Part shown: positions 11,099 through 21,304 of the stretch, one piece after another
Numbering within the stretch: the first letter of the stretch is position 1
Layout: every line of letters starts with the position of its first letter
Origin: Plectosphaerella cucumerina
Taxonomy: Eukaryota; Ascomycota; Sordariomycetes; Glomerellales; Plectosphaerellaceae
Assembly (NCBI GenBank): GCA_020746995.1
Contig: JAGPXD010000005.1
Coordinates: 434,001 to 498,000, forward strand
Reading direction: 5' to 3'
DNA: 64,000 bases
Made by a program: the position numbers and the translations under genes
The notes under the pieces: generated by a model
Told to the model about the DNA's origin: nothing
The model's input: only the letters and a program-made list of their open reading frames with translations
Database searches by the model: none

Positions 11099-11749
11099 TC
11101 AAAGACAGTAAGGAGAACCATTCAGCTGGTTGAACGAGCACGTCTGCGTTGCCGCGCAGTTACCCCCCCACACCCAAGTCCCCTCGACGGTGCAAACCTC
11201 CCAACCCCAGCCGCCACGGGCCGAGCTGAAAGCACACTGGTAGGTACCAGGCCTGCAGACGCGTGCATCAACGTTGGGCACGCAGAAGGCATCGCCCGAG
11301 TACATGGCGTATGTGCACGTCTCGCCAGCACTGCACTGCCTTTCTTGGCGCCAGGTACCGTAACTATCGCAGCGTTCGGTGGTCCAGCGGCCGCTGACGT
11401 GGGTGCAGCGCGTCTTTCCTGCCGTGCATGACCCGGGCCCAGGTGACGGGGTGCTAGTCGGGACGCAGTAGGGGGAGCCGTTGAGGGCGTTGAAGATGCA
11501 AGTGTCTGAGGGGGCGCAGTTGCCGCCGTCGACCCAGCGGCTGTCGGTGTTGCAGACGTCCCAGCCCCAGGTGCCGCCGGGGTTGGAGCGGCACTGGTAG
11601 GTGCCGGGGGTACAAATGGCTCCGGGAGGGTAGACGGGAGGGGGAGGAGGTGTGCCTGGGTCTGGAGTTGGGGTGGTGTGGTTTCCGCCGCCGGGGTAGG
11701 CAAGAGCCGCGGAAGCGAAGAGAGCAGTGATGAGAGCGAAGAACTGCAT
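11099..11749 (-). CDS. Secreted cysteine-rich protein with three tandem repeats
   Basis: Single exon, 216 aa. The start is the ATG opening MQFFALITALFASAALA, a clean signal peptide; codons further upstream in frame have no good leader. After a Pro/Thr-rich linker (residues 25-43) come three repeats of about 50 residues at about 46-95, 108-156 and 165-215. Repeats 1 and 3 share the pattern C-x-PGTYQC, WGW-[DE]-VC, W..GGNC, TC.FN.LNGSPYC; repeat 2 is diverged but keeps six cysteines. Each repeat therefore has six Cys, probably three disulphides, and several exposed Trp/Tyr residues, as in carbohydrate-binding modules. I do not recognise a named family. It would act outside the cell, for example on the wall or as an effector candidate. 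Confidence 0.8.
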   Translation of the reverse strand: MQFFALITALFASAALAYPGGGNHTTPTPDPGTPPPPPVYPPGAICTPGTYQCRSNPGGTWGWDVCNTDSRWVDGGNCAPSDTCIFNALNGSPYCVPTSTPSPGPGSCTAGKTRCTHVSGRWTTERCDSYGTWRQERQCSAGETCTYAMYSGDAFCVPNVDARVCRPGTYQCAFSSARGGWGWEVCTVEGTWVWGGNCAATQTCSFNQLNGSPYCL

Positions 11750-12712
11750 GATGACGATGAGCGAGTGTTGAGTGAAAAAACGGTTGCAGTGAAGAAGAGA
11801 GAAGTAGCAAGAAAGATGCAAGGAAAAATGCTATCAGAGTCGATGCTGCGGTGTGGTTTGATATGGAACAGGAGAACTTGAAAGTGAGAGGGGCAAACAT
11901 CATCTTATACCCATCGTCTTGTAGCCACCGTCTCCAGAACAAGATGGACGATGCAAATTGATCCCGAGCGGAAGCCATGATGGTGCATCGCCGGTCAGCA
12001 AGCCACTCGGAGGACATTGACAGCCCCGATTCCCATAATAGCTGCAGCCTGGCAGTGTGGTCATCAGCTGCCGTTTGTCGGCAGCCAGGCAGCATGCGTG
12101 ACCTTTCGGGGTAGTTGCTGCGCCCTTCCCGGCTGAAGCCCCCACTGTCGGAGCCTGTCAGATTCCGAGACAGGGCCCTTTCAGCCCTACGGAGCAAAAT
12201 GACAAGATGTGGCGGAGGTTGTCCAATGATGTTGTCGGGCATGCAGGCTTCCAAGTTCGGGGAAAGCCACTCGGGCTGAGTTTCGGCAATGCCATCTTGA
12301 CATCAGAGCAGTCAGACTGCAGTCGCATTCGTGTAATAAAAACGGTTGGTTTCTTCCATCACCAAAGAGCGTGTATCAAATGAAAGTTATGCTTTGCTAT
12401 GAAGGAGGCTGACACCATCCTTTTATGATGGTCTATGCAGACGTCTTGCCATCTCGCCAGATTTGCGTCAAATGCTCATTACCATTACGGGCCAAAATGC
12501 CCAATCAATCAGTCCATTCCATAAAAAAAACCCCAGCTCGTGCCTTGCGTGGTGTCGACGCAGTAGAGGTCATCACACGGCATCCGGATGGAGGCCAGAT
12601 CTTGTCCCTTCCCCTCTTCGGCAGCCGGCTGCCATAGGGAGTGTCTACATCTGTGATGCGTTTGAATATCGCCCCAGAGTAGAGTGAGAGGCAGAAGAAG
12701 AGGGCAGTAACC
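11750..12712. other. Intergenic
   Basis: Promoter side of the triple-repeat secreted protein and 3-prime flank of the DHA-type transporter. Contains a TATA-like site (listed) but no supportable reading frame. Confidence 0.5.
11903..11909 (-). promoter_or_regulatory. TATA-like box (TATAAGA)
   Basis: Minus-strand TATAAGA about 155 bp upstream of the start codon of the triple-repeat secreted protein. Confidence 0.4.
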
Positions 12713-14535
12713 TCACTGAGGCCGGAGGGCCCCCTTCTGGGACAGACTCCATTTCCCGTGGATGTACTGTCGCACACTCTTCCCCCAAAACGCTATCGGA
12801 ACAATGATGGCACCCACTACAAGGACCAAAGTACCCTGTAGAATACTAGGCCCGATAACATTTCCCGTGGACGCCCAGCTGGCTAGCTTGGCGCCGAGAA
12901 GTGATCCGATCAGAATAACCGAGAAAAGCTGGACGGCGACGGAGGCGGCGACCCAGAGAGGAAAGGCTTCCGCAAGCCAAACAATACCAGCAGAAATAAC
13001 GAGGACGTAGCTGATATTAGTGATGGCGTAAATCACGTACTGTGTACCGATCGGCCAGTGGTTGACTCTACTCGCTGCGTAAAGACCGATTGTAATAGCT
13101 GCGGTAGTGATCGGTATAAGGTAGCCGATGAGATACACCTCCGCGTGTCGTGTGCCTCCGGAGCGTCGAGCGCAGAAGCGGACAAACCATGTGATAAGGG
13201 GCGCGGAGAGGGGGATGCTCAGTACCGCCGATATGATACCACTGGCAGCGAAGTAGACGTCCGCGCGGCGTAGTTGGAGGGTCAGAGGCTCCGTTGTGAA
13301 GAGGTTGAAAACGATATACTTGAACTGTGTTTCGTTCTGGAACACAGCAACAGCCAGGACCACACCTCCCAGGAGAGATGCCCAGATGACGAGTGGGTTG
13401 CAGAGGCATAGTACCATCTGGACGCAGATAGAGGCCGCGGCTCTCCAGTTTGTGCCAGGGGCTCGGTGAATGCTGAGCCGCTCGACGAGCCTGCCAAGGA
13501 ATGTGTCGGGCTCAGGCGTGGTATCCTCCAGGATTGACGGGCCGATAGCATCCGTCGTGTCGTAAATCTGAGTGTGCTCGGATGCACTCTGTACGAGGAG
13601 GCGACCGTTGAACGCGACTGGCGGCCGAAGGAAAAAGGTCTCAGGTACCCAGATAAGAAGGACGAGGAAGCTGATGATGCAGGGAATCACCCAAAACTGG
13701 TAGACTGGTCTCCAATTCACGCCTCCGCCGGTGAAAAATGAAATAGGGAGATAGTAGACGTGCATCATGATGCTCACGGCGCACCAGAGAGCGGCAGCCG
13801 CCCAAGGTCTTTCGGAAATGAATGTAGCGTCAATAACTACAAGTAGCGCCTGGATTTGAGCATAGGTCAGCAAGGGTCCATGGCGATTGAAGAATCCAGT
13901 CTGGTCCTGTAGGTAGGGACCCTCATGCAGACATACCATTGCGAGGATCATGCCTGCTGTCAGACCCTGACCGCCGACGGCGATGAAAAACATGCCAAAA
14001 CCGGTGAAAAAGCCAACCATGGCCGTGGCGAAGGTGTTGATGAAAGCTGATGCTAAGAGTGTCGGCCGGCGCCCTACAGCGGTGGACAGGGCGACGCCGA
14101 ACGGGAAGCCGACGGCGGTCATGATGAAGGCGAATGTGTTGACGTAATCCGTAGCAGAGAGGGAGATTCCCTGTTTTGAATGTCAGAATAAGCGATTGCT
14201 GTATCAGAAGCTCATCGAGCACGGCGCACCTGGGTGGAAAAGTCCAGTTGGTAGGAGATAGCCATGATGGATGATAGCTTAACTTCGAAGAAGTTGACGG
14301 ATGTGGCGAAAATGATAGCAATGAGGGCACCGATGCGCTTCGGCCATGACCAGTTGAGTGGATCGCGACGGGATGTCGAGGGAATGGGCAGCTTGAGGAT
14401 GTTGCCGGATGAGGAGATGAGGAAGACGGTGCCCGGGACGTCGTCGGGCTGCGAGGAGAAGCCGGCGGGCTTCTCGAGCGGGCTCGAGGGCGCCGATGCC
14501 CATAGCTCGCTCTTGTCCTCGTGGTGTAGGACCCT
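12713..14535 (-). CDS. MFS transporter, DHA1-like drug/metabolite efflux
   Basis: Exons 14230-14535, 13937-14170 and 12713-13849 give 558 aa. The cytosolic N terminus carries the DPLNW motif (residues about 59-63) typical of fungal DHA1 multidrug antiporters, followed by GALIAIIFATSVNFFEV as the first membrane helix. The second exon joins as STQ-GISLSATDYVNTFAF and contains the A-loop ALSTAVGRRPT. The 87-nt stretch 13850-13936 is open in frame but has a GTATGT donor, CTGAC branch site and CAG acceptor and encodes non-membrane residues, so I treat it as an intron; retaining it would add 29 aa. The frame upstream of 14535 has no ATG before a stop. Likely a plasma-membrane proton antiporter; substrate unknown. 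Confidence 0.8.
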
Positions 14536-15421
14536 CATTGAGACTCTATGCTGCTGCGATGTTGCGTGCTGCAAGTTGCTGTAGGAGTATGCTGGTTGTA
14601 CAATGTCTCTTTTGGAGGAGGATGGCAAGGATGGCTGGGATCAGAGGTCTTGAACTGACGGGGGGAATGAATCATGAATGACACTGACTCGTTCTTATGT
14701 AGAGAGAGGGGTCAAGTTGCCATCGATTTTACATTGCCATCTCGTTGACCCCTCGGTTGCAGTGGTCGGCAACACAAGTCGGTGCTCCCGTCTCAAGACG
14801 AAAGCTTAATATCCAGGACGGGCGCTGGCGCCAGGTCAATGAGGTTTGCGTCTTGTCGGCTACGACATTCTGGAGTGTTGCCCGCAGGGCAGGGGATGCC
14901 TGTGGCAAACTTAGAGATCAGGAGAAACGCGAAGCGAGACGAACACCTTTCATGGTGGTGCACCCAAAATACCCATCTTCGCCTGGCTCGGCCGCATCCG
15001 AGGACGCGTCGTTGAAAGGAGCACGAGGTCCCGCAGCAGGTTCGTCACAAAATACAGAAGGCCGTCCGTGTGCACTGGGCACCAACATGAAGTAGCACTA
15101 GCCTGTTTCGACGGGTCGCGACAGATGAGATAAAACCTCCTAGTTTGCGGCCCCTTGGGCTAGTGCAGTCAAAGCTTCAATCCGGGGGAGCAGTTCTGAT
15201 GTCCCGATGTTTTTCGGCTGGTGTGTGCTCGACGGGCGAGATATGCATCTATGACGATGCCAGACGTAGAGGGCGCTGGCAACCGATCCTCCTTTCCCAT
15301 CGCAAACACGGATGCATTTTTGATCCGGGAAAGTCCATGAAAGATGGGACGGGGTTGTTGCATGCTGGTCGAATGGTCTGGGTGGGCTCCTTCAGCAGGC
15401 CTGTACGAATGGCCTTTAGGT
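14536..15421. other. Intergenic
   Basis: Upstream of the DHA1-like transporter and downstream of the GFA-family gene (both minus strand). Short frames only; no domain or motif seen. Confidence 0.5.
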
Positions 15422-16011
15422 TCACAGGCCATCAGTCGCCTCACCAGAAGCTATACCCTCAAACTGCACCATACCCTCGATATCCTTGATCCAATCCACA
15501 CGATGCTTGACATACTGTTCGATCGTAGGTCTCAGAGCAGTCTCTGCGAGCCTGAAGTCATCAACGGTGCCGATTCTCAGAATGCTCGCCCCGGGAATAG
15601 CCGCAGACCGACGATACATGAGCGTTCCGCAGGTACTGCAGAAGAAGTTTGTCATCGTGTTTCCTTCCTGCTGAATGGTCTCTGACTGGCCGAACTGCTT
15701 GAGGTTCTCCTCTCCACGGATATGCTTCAAGTGAGAATCGAGAACGAGGAAACCGGAGGTGAACATTGACGCGGTGATTTTGCGGCAGTCGCTGCAGTGG
15801 CAGACGAAGGAGAGAACGAGGCCTGGTTTTGTGATGGGCTGGAAGTGTGAGAAGGGTTGATGTCTGAGAGGGCTCAGGGACTCACGACAGAGAGTTGAAC
15901 GGTGCCGCAGTAGCATGTCGCTGATGCCTCCTCGGCTGTCGACCAGCCATCTTTGGATAGGTTGGCGAGGGGAAAGAAGGAGTCTTCTCTCGTCGTTTCC
16001 ATTTGAGACAT
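15422..16011 (-). CDS. GFA / CENP-V family zinc protein
   Basis: Two exons, 15886-16011 and 15422-15838, with a 47-nt intron, give 180 aa. The zinc-binding pattern of the glutathione-dependent formaldehyde-activating (GFA) family is complete: C33 and C35 in CYCG, then CHCSDCRK (about residues 55-62) and CSTCG further on, followed by the family's RIGTVDD-type segment. Members are cytosolic proteins of uncertain substrate; some capture formaldehyde-glutathione adducts. The ATG at 16011 is the first in frame after an upstream stop; a TTG-initiated extension to 16128 is open but lacks an ATG. A TATAAG site lies at 16149-16154 on the minus strand. Confidence 0.8.
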
Positions 16012-17484
16012 AATCTGATTCGTTGGAGCGTTCCAATTTGGTCGAGTCTGCCACTTGGGAGACGGGAGTTTGCGATTGGTGACACGGAGGTTCTCGATGT
16101 CAGCGAACGCATTTTCAACTGCGGTCAATGGACCTAACCCGTCATCTACTTATACTCAGGTGGACTGTCAATTTTTTACTGCAAATGAGACGAAATTCCG
16201 CCCCCGTTTGATGCGGAGATGTTTCGCGGAGTTGTTGCGATCCGGTTGTGCCGAAGTCAAACTCCGCAAGACACTATCTTCAGCAGTGAAAGAAGAACAA
16301 AGCAGGTTGGAGTGCCCGGGTAATTCGAATTCAAGACTACGTCGGCAACTTCGGGTATCGTGGTCCACCCTTGTGGTTGAATCGGCACGACAGGACAACC
16401 TTCGTGATGTTGTCACACTTGTGGCAGATCCTTGAGATAGTTCCTCGTCCGATTCTCCAACATACTACGGCGGTATGAGGTTGCAACTCATTCCGATGAC
16501 GCTTTCTTTCCTAGGGTTGAAAAGACATCGTGCGCGGGCAGGTCAAAGGGATGCAAATCGGGCTGATATGAAGGTTGGCAAAATTGCGTTCCCACCCGCC
16601 TCATTTGCAGTTTTATCACCAAAACACACCGTGGAAGCCAATTCGTATTTGAAAAATGCAACTGTCAGATCTCCTCGATGGTGTCTCCTCGAGAGGTTCT
16701 CCTCAACAGCCGCGATTAGGGCTACACATGGTGAAATGCCGACTGGAGGAACGAGATGATGGTGGCCGGAGTAGGCTCGGGGAAAGCTGTGAGTGAATGA
16801 CAGTACCTAACCATACTCTGACATCAAAGAGCATCGAGCCGATGCAAGATTGCGATGACCTACACTTTGCTCATTCATCTCATTGGCTTTAAGCAAATAA
16901 AAGAAACGCCACCACACCATACCCACGATAGGATCCAACCCCTGGTCCAAGCCACTCCGATGCACCTCGGAGCTTAGCCCTAACACAGCCAGGTCTTATT
17001 CCCTCATCAATCTGTTAGTGTCGCGATTCCCTATCACTCGGTGCCCGAACGGGTTGGGCAAGCTGCCAGCAGCACATGCAGGTCATCACGGATCACCATG
17101 CCGCTTGTGGTGATGGTCCTCGCACCGAAAGTAAGACGGACGAACTAGAGGGCGTGACCCCGGCACCGATACCCCGGCCAGCCTTGCCACGCCATACAGC
17201 AGTGGTGAAAACGAGCAACTGGGGGCTACCTACATGGCCTGGTGCGGCAGACCTACATGCAAGCTGCCAGGACAATCAATGAGCTTGTCGAGATGTGGTC
17301 GCAAGGCTGCCGGCCGAGACCCTGGCCATGTCCAGGGACGGATACACGGCACGATGCAGGCCAGGCCGGGCTTGAGATTTCTATTTATCTCTTGGCTTGC
17401 CCGGTCGCGTTGTCGGTAGACGTGCTGTTTGGTTCGGGTTCCTTGAAGACAAATTGGCAGGCATCGATCCCACGACACATTATC
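16012..17484. other. Intergenic
   Basis: Divergent upstream region between the GFA-family gene (minus) and the cysteine-rich surface protein (plus), about 1.47 kb. It is less GC-rich than coding DNA. A TATAAG is present at 16149-16154 (minus) and a weak TATTTAT near 17388 (plus). No coding sequence is supported. Confidence 0.5.
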
Positions 17485-18823
17485 ATGCGCGGTGTCATAC
17501 TTACCCTCGGCCTTTGGGCACACGGCGGGTTGTCGATCTTGCCAGATGCCAACCTCTTCAAGGCCGATATTGGAAACCGCGTTGTCCCACTGTCAGGACT
17601 GGGCGACTTTGGCCTCCCAGTGATCACCTCGAACATCTCCCTCGACCGACGAGATAAGGACGTCCTGAACGCTCTCGTACCAAGACAGTCATGCAACGTC
17701 GGCCGTAAGTGAAGCCCTCCTGCCATGCACCGACTTGACTGACCTTCGGCCCTCAGACCTCTGCCAAAACGGCCTGTGCTGCCAGGACTACGAAAACTGC
17801 GTCCCCGGCGGCTGCTGCACCAAGCCAGAGGTGCAATGCGGCTCAGACAAGTGCTACAACCCCGACAAATCAACATGCTGCTCCAGCGGCACCGTCTGCG
17901 ACAAGGGCTGGGTATGCGTCGAGGGCGGCGGGTGCTGTCAGGAAGAAACACCGCAGCGCTGCGGCGACAAGTGCTACAACCCAAAGACGCACCGATGCTG
18001 CACCGAGGGCGGCCGCGTATGGGGTTGTGATGTCAAGAGCAGCTGTTGTCCTGGGGGCTTCTGCCGGACAAGTAGCGAGCAGTGCTGCGCCAACGGGTCG
18101 TGCGCGCTTGACACGACATGTTGTGAGACGCAGTGCTGCAAGTCGATGGGCTTCTGCGGGTCGGACGGGGCTTGTGAGGCGTGCCCGGCCGCGACGAGGA
18201 CGAGGTCTGAGGAGACGACGATGACGGTGACGCGTTATCGTCGCCGGGTGCGTGGAGGGCCTGATACGAGTGCTGCGCCGCCGTTTTTCTGTCTGCCCAT
18301 CACGGCGACGAATGATGCGGGCGCGACACTGGAGCTGGGTGATGATTGCAAGCTCGAGTACGCGCCGCCTGAGGAGGAGCCGACGAGCACAGAGGGCGTT
18401 GAGGCGCGAGGCGTGTCCGCTCCGACTGCTGCGCCGGGGCTGCTGGCGAGACAGGCGAACTGCGTGCCGTGGACGACGGTGACCGAGTACGAGACCAGTA
18501 CTGTGACGGAAACAACATGGGCAACGACGACGGCCGAGGAGGGGCCTGGCGCGAACGGCCGGCCACAGGGGAATGTCGAATTCAGTTGTCCTGAGATGGA
18601 AGTGACGAATGCGTTGGGCGATACGTTGGCAATGGATGAGACGTGCGGGTTGGAGTTTACGGCGGCTGAGGTTACGGGGGCGAGCGGCGGGGGTGGTGAT
18701 CAGCCTGCTCAGGGAGGAGGAGGTGGCAGCCCGAACACACCGGGTGGTGGTGCGGCTGTGCTATCTGTCGCAATGGCGGCATGGGCGGCGATGGGAGCTG
18801 GTGTTCTTTTCGTCTGGTGTTGA
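17485..18823 (+). CDS. Cysteine-rich secreted protein, probably GPI-anchored
   Basis: Exons 17485-17704 and 17757-18823 give 428 aa. It begins with a hydrophobic leader (MRGVILTLGLWAHGGLSIL), then about 50 residues and a possible KR/R-type processing site before the cysteine region. Residues about 70-215 hold closely spaced CC doublets in degenerate repeats (GLCCQD, GGCC, KCYNPDKSTCC, KCYNPKTHRCC, SSCCPGGFC, ETQCC), a granulin-like spacing. After a variable region with two FxCP-type segments and a Ser/Thr-rich part, the C terminus is Gly-rich and ends in a hydrophobic tail (AVLSVAMAAWAAMGAGVLFV), which resembles a GPI-attachment signal. No enzyme motif is present. Likely a cell-surface or wall protein. 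Confidence 0.75.
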
Positions 18824-19334
18824 GCTGGGATGGCGAGATGGCGAGTAATGAGGATGATGATGGTCGGAGTAGGCTCGGGGAAAGTTTGGGAGCGGTGACA
18901 GTCTGCCTGGAATCTGAATCCCTTCAGGCTTATCAGATCTGACTGACGTGAGAAACACATAAGTCACTAACAGGAACACTATTTGCTTTGGTGGGGATAC
19001 GATACATCGGCATCTCGTGTCCGCGCCAAGCGCCCGGGATATGCCGAGTCAGGGCTGTCCGCTAGGCGATGCTGTAGCGGGGCCGGCAGATGGTCCCGGC
19101 TCTGTTTTGTCGCTGATTTCTCACCCGTTACAAATTGCCGTGAGCCCGCGGATCAAATCGTCACTGGTCCCTGGAAGTTTACCGGGGATGATGATGAATC
19201 TTCTTGATCTCCCGCGCGGTTATGATGCAGCGCGCCGTCGGTACATAACGCGTCGGCGCCCCCGGCATGCTCTGAGGCTCTGGCTTCACTGCACCTCACA
19301 TCTCTCCGATTCGACTTCCGATCCTCTCGACAGC
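18824..19334. other. Intergenic
   Basis: Between the cysteine-rich surface protein and the MFS transporter, both on the plus strand. The transporter frame is open upstream to 19017 but the translation lacks transporter features there; the ATG at 19335 is preferred. Nothing else seen. Confidence 0.5.
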
Positions 19335-20918
19335 ATGGCCGATCCAGAGAAGCAGGCCGTCCCCGAGAAGCAGGCCATCCCCGAGAAGATGTCTGTCCCT
19401 GAGAAGACGGCCCCGATGGTCCCCGAGAAGGCCACCCCCCGGGACACCTCCCCCGAATCGGCCCCGTCCACCACAGACGCCCCCCTCTGGCCGGCCGAGA
19501 AACTCTCCCTCCCGCGCGAGGCCCTCCTCGTCGCCGTCGTCTGCATGGCCCAGTTCTGCACCCAATCCGCCTACATGGGCACCCTCGTCCTCCTCCGCAA
19601 GATCGGCGCCGAGTTCGGCGTCGCCGAGCCCTCGCGCCTCGCCTGGCTCATCGGCGGCTATTCCCTTACCGTCGGCACCTTGATTCTCTTCAGCGGCCGC
19701 CTTGGTGATATCTTCGGCTACAAGCGTCTTCTTGTCGTTGGTTTCGCTTGGTTCTCGCTTTGGTCCATGGTCGCGGGATTGAGCGCCTACTCGAATTACA
19801 CTCTCGCCGTCTTCTCGCGCGTGTTGCAGGGTGTTGGACCGGCGATATGTCTGCCCAATGCTCTGGCCATCTTTGGCGTCGCTTACCCGCCGGGACACCG
19901 CAAGGCCATGGTCTTTGCGTTCTTCGGCGCCGTCGCACCTATCGGCGGTGTTATTGGCGGCGCTGTCGCTTCCGTCCTCGACCTCGTTTGGTGGCCCTGG
20001 GCGCTCTGGGTGATGGCCATGTGGCTCGCCGTCCTCGCCGGCATCGCGACCTTTGCCGTGCCCGAACTTCCCAGCAACGGTCCTCTGCCGACCAGCTGGC
20101 GCGGATGGGTCGAAGCCCTGGACCTGCACGGCGCTGCCGTCGGAGTCCTCGCGCTTGTGCTCTTCAACTTCGCTTTCACCCAGAGCCCCATCGCCGGATG
20201 GACCAGCCCCGTCATCCTTGTCCCGCTTGTCGCCGGCCTGCTGCTCTTCGTGGCATTCGTCTTCATCGAGTTCCGCATCAGCCCTCGCCCGCTCCTGCCC
20301 TTTGACGCCGTCAACGCCGATGTCGGTTTTGTCCTTGCCGCCGTTGCTTGTGGCTGGGCTTCGTTCGGCGTCTGGACTCTCTACCTTGTCCAGATCCTGC
20401 AAGACATCCGCGGCCTCTCTCCGCTGCTCACAATCGCCTGGTTCTCCCCCGTCACCGTGTCAGGCGCCATGGCCGCCGTCATCACCGGCAAGCTCCTTGG
20501 CCCTTGGGGCGTGCGCCCGGCCGTTGTCATGATGCTGGCCCTCACGTTCTTCACCATCGGCATCGTGCTGACAGCCTCAGCGCCGTCGCACCAGATCTAC
20601 TGGGCCCAGCTGTTTGTCTCCATGGTCGTCATGCCTTTTGGCATGGATATGTCTTTCCCCGCCGCCACCCTCATTCTCTCCGACGCCGTGGCCAAGGAGC
20701 ACCAAGGCATCGGTGCTAGCCTCGTCAACACCGTCGTCAACTACGGTATCGCTCTGGGTGTCGGGTTTGCCGGCACCGTTGAGATTCACGTCCATGGCGA
20801 TAGCGCCGAGACGGGCTACCGCGGCGCCATGTGGATGGGCGTTGGGCTGGCGGGCTTGGGCATGGGAATCTCTGCCGTCTTTCTCGGACGGGATCATCTA
20901 TTGGAGAGGAAGCGGTAG
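19335..20918 (+). CDS. MFS transporter, DHA2-like (aminotriazole-resistance type)
   Basis: Intronless, 527 aa. A charged cytosolic N terminus of about 65 residues contains a PEK hexapeptide repeat (see separate entry). The membrane domain begins at LLVAVVCMAQFCTQSAYMGTL and shows the motif A equivalent GRLGDIFGYKR and the antiporter-type motif GGVIGGAVASVL; the number of hydrophobic segments fits 14 helices. The family (DHA2, related to yeast Atr1) exports drugs and toxic metabolites from the plasma membrane by proton antiport. Substrate unknown. The upstream neighbour in the same orientation is a surface protein with no obvious functional link. Confidence 0.85.
   Translation: MADPEKQAVPEKQAIPEKMSVPEKTAPMVPEKATPRDTSPESAPSTTDAPLWPAEKLSLPREALLVAVVCMAQFCTQSAYMGTLVLLRKIGAEFGVAEPSRLAWLIGGYSLTVGTLILFSGRLGDIFGYKRLLVVGFAWFSLWSMVAGLSAYSNYTLAVFSRVLQGVGPAICLPNALAIFGVAYPPGHRKAMVFAFFGAVAPIGGVIGGAVASVLDLVWWPWALWVMAMWLAVLAGIATFAVPELPSNGPLPTSWRGWVEALDLHGAAVGVLALVLFNFAFTQSPIAGWTSPVILVPLVAGLLLFVAFVFIEFRISPRPLLPFDAVNADVGFVLAAVACGWASFGVWTLYLVQILQDIRGLSPLLTIAWFSPVTVSGAMAAVITGKLLGPWGVRPAVVMMLALTFFTIGIVLTASAPSHQIYWAQLFVSMVVMPFGMDMSFPAATLILSDAVAKEHQGIGASLVNTVVNYGIALGVGFAGTVEIHVHGDSAETGYRGAMWMGVGLAGLGMGISAVFLGRDHLLERKR
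19344..19430 (+). repeat. In-frame PEK hexapeptide repeat
   Basis: Within the N terminus of the MFS transporter, Pro-Glu-Lys recurs at residues 4, 10, 16 and 22 with exact six-residue spacing and again at 30. The corresponding 18-nt DNA units (CC-GAGAAG core) are similar enough to allow slippage. Confidence 0.8.
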
Positions 20919-21142
20919 AGAAATGGTTGATACCCAGTAGTTTCGCATCACCATCATCAATCGAGCATTGTATTTCTGCATGCAACATCGGAAGCCCATG
21001 ACAAATGCACCTAGGTAGGGAGACACTGAGACCCCTGAAGCCACAGGGCGTTCAGGGCGATGTCCCTCCCAACCTCAGCAGCACCCCTGCAGCCAACTAC
21101 CGAGCTGACAACTACACGACAGGGTCCGGTGCTCGCAACGGC

Positions 21143-21148
21143 AAAAAA
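21143..21148 (-). terminator. Pol III terminator (T6)
   Basis: Six thymidines on the minus strand beginning 9 nt after the 3-prime end of the tRNA-Ser-like gene, which is where RNA polymerase III terminators lie. Confidence 0.65.
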
Positions 21149-21157
21149 GGAATCTTG

Positions 21158-21304
21158 CGACAAGGACGTGATTCGAACACGCGCGGGCGAACCCAATGGC
21201 TGATATGCTCAGATAGCAGGCCATCGCCTACATCGGGTTAGTAAGATGATGAGAGGAGAGAGGGTCATGAAGTCCACGAACCTTAACCACTCGGCCACCT
21301 TGCC
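21158..21304 (-). tRNA. Intron-containing tRNA-Ser-like gene, apparent anticodon UCA
   Basis: Exons 21267-21304 and 21158-21201 with a 65-nt intron. The 7-bp acceptor stem (GGCAAGG with CCTTGTC, one G-U) is complete, discriminator base is G as in tRNA-Ser, the A box (TGGCCGAGTGG) and B box (GTTCGAATC) are intact, the T stem is fully paired, and the long variable arm is identical to that of the tRNA-Ser(CGA) at 48120. It differs by one extra base between D and anticodon stems and an A-G mismatch at 31-39. With the stem GUGGA/GCCAU the anticodon reads UCA, which would pair with UGA. It may be a degenerating copy; the intact promoter boxes and terminator argue it could still be transcribed. Confidence 0.6.
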
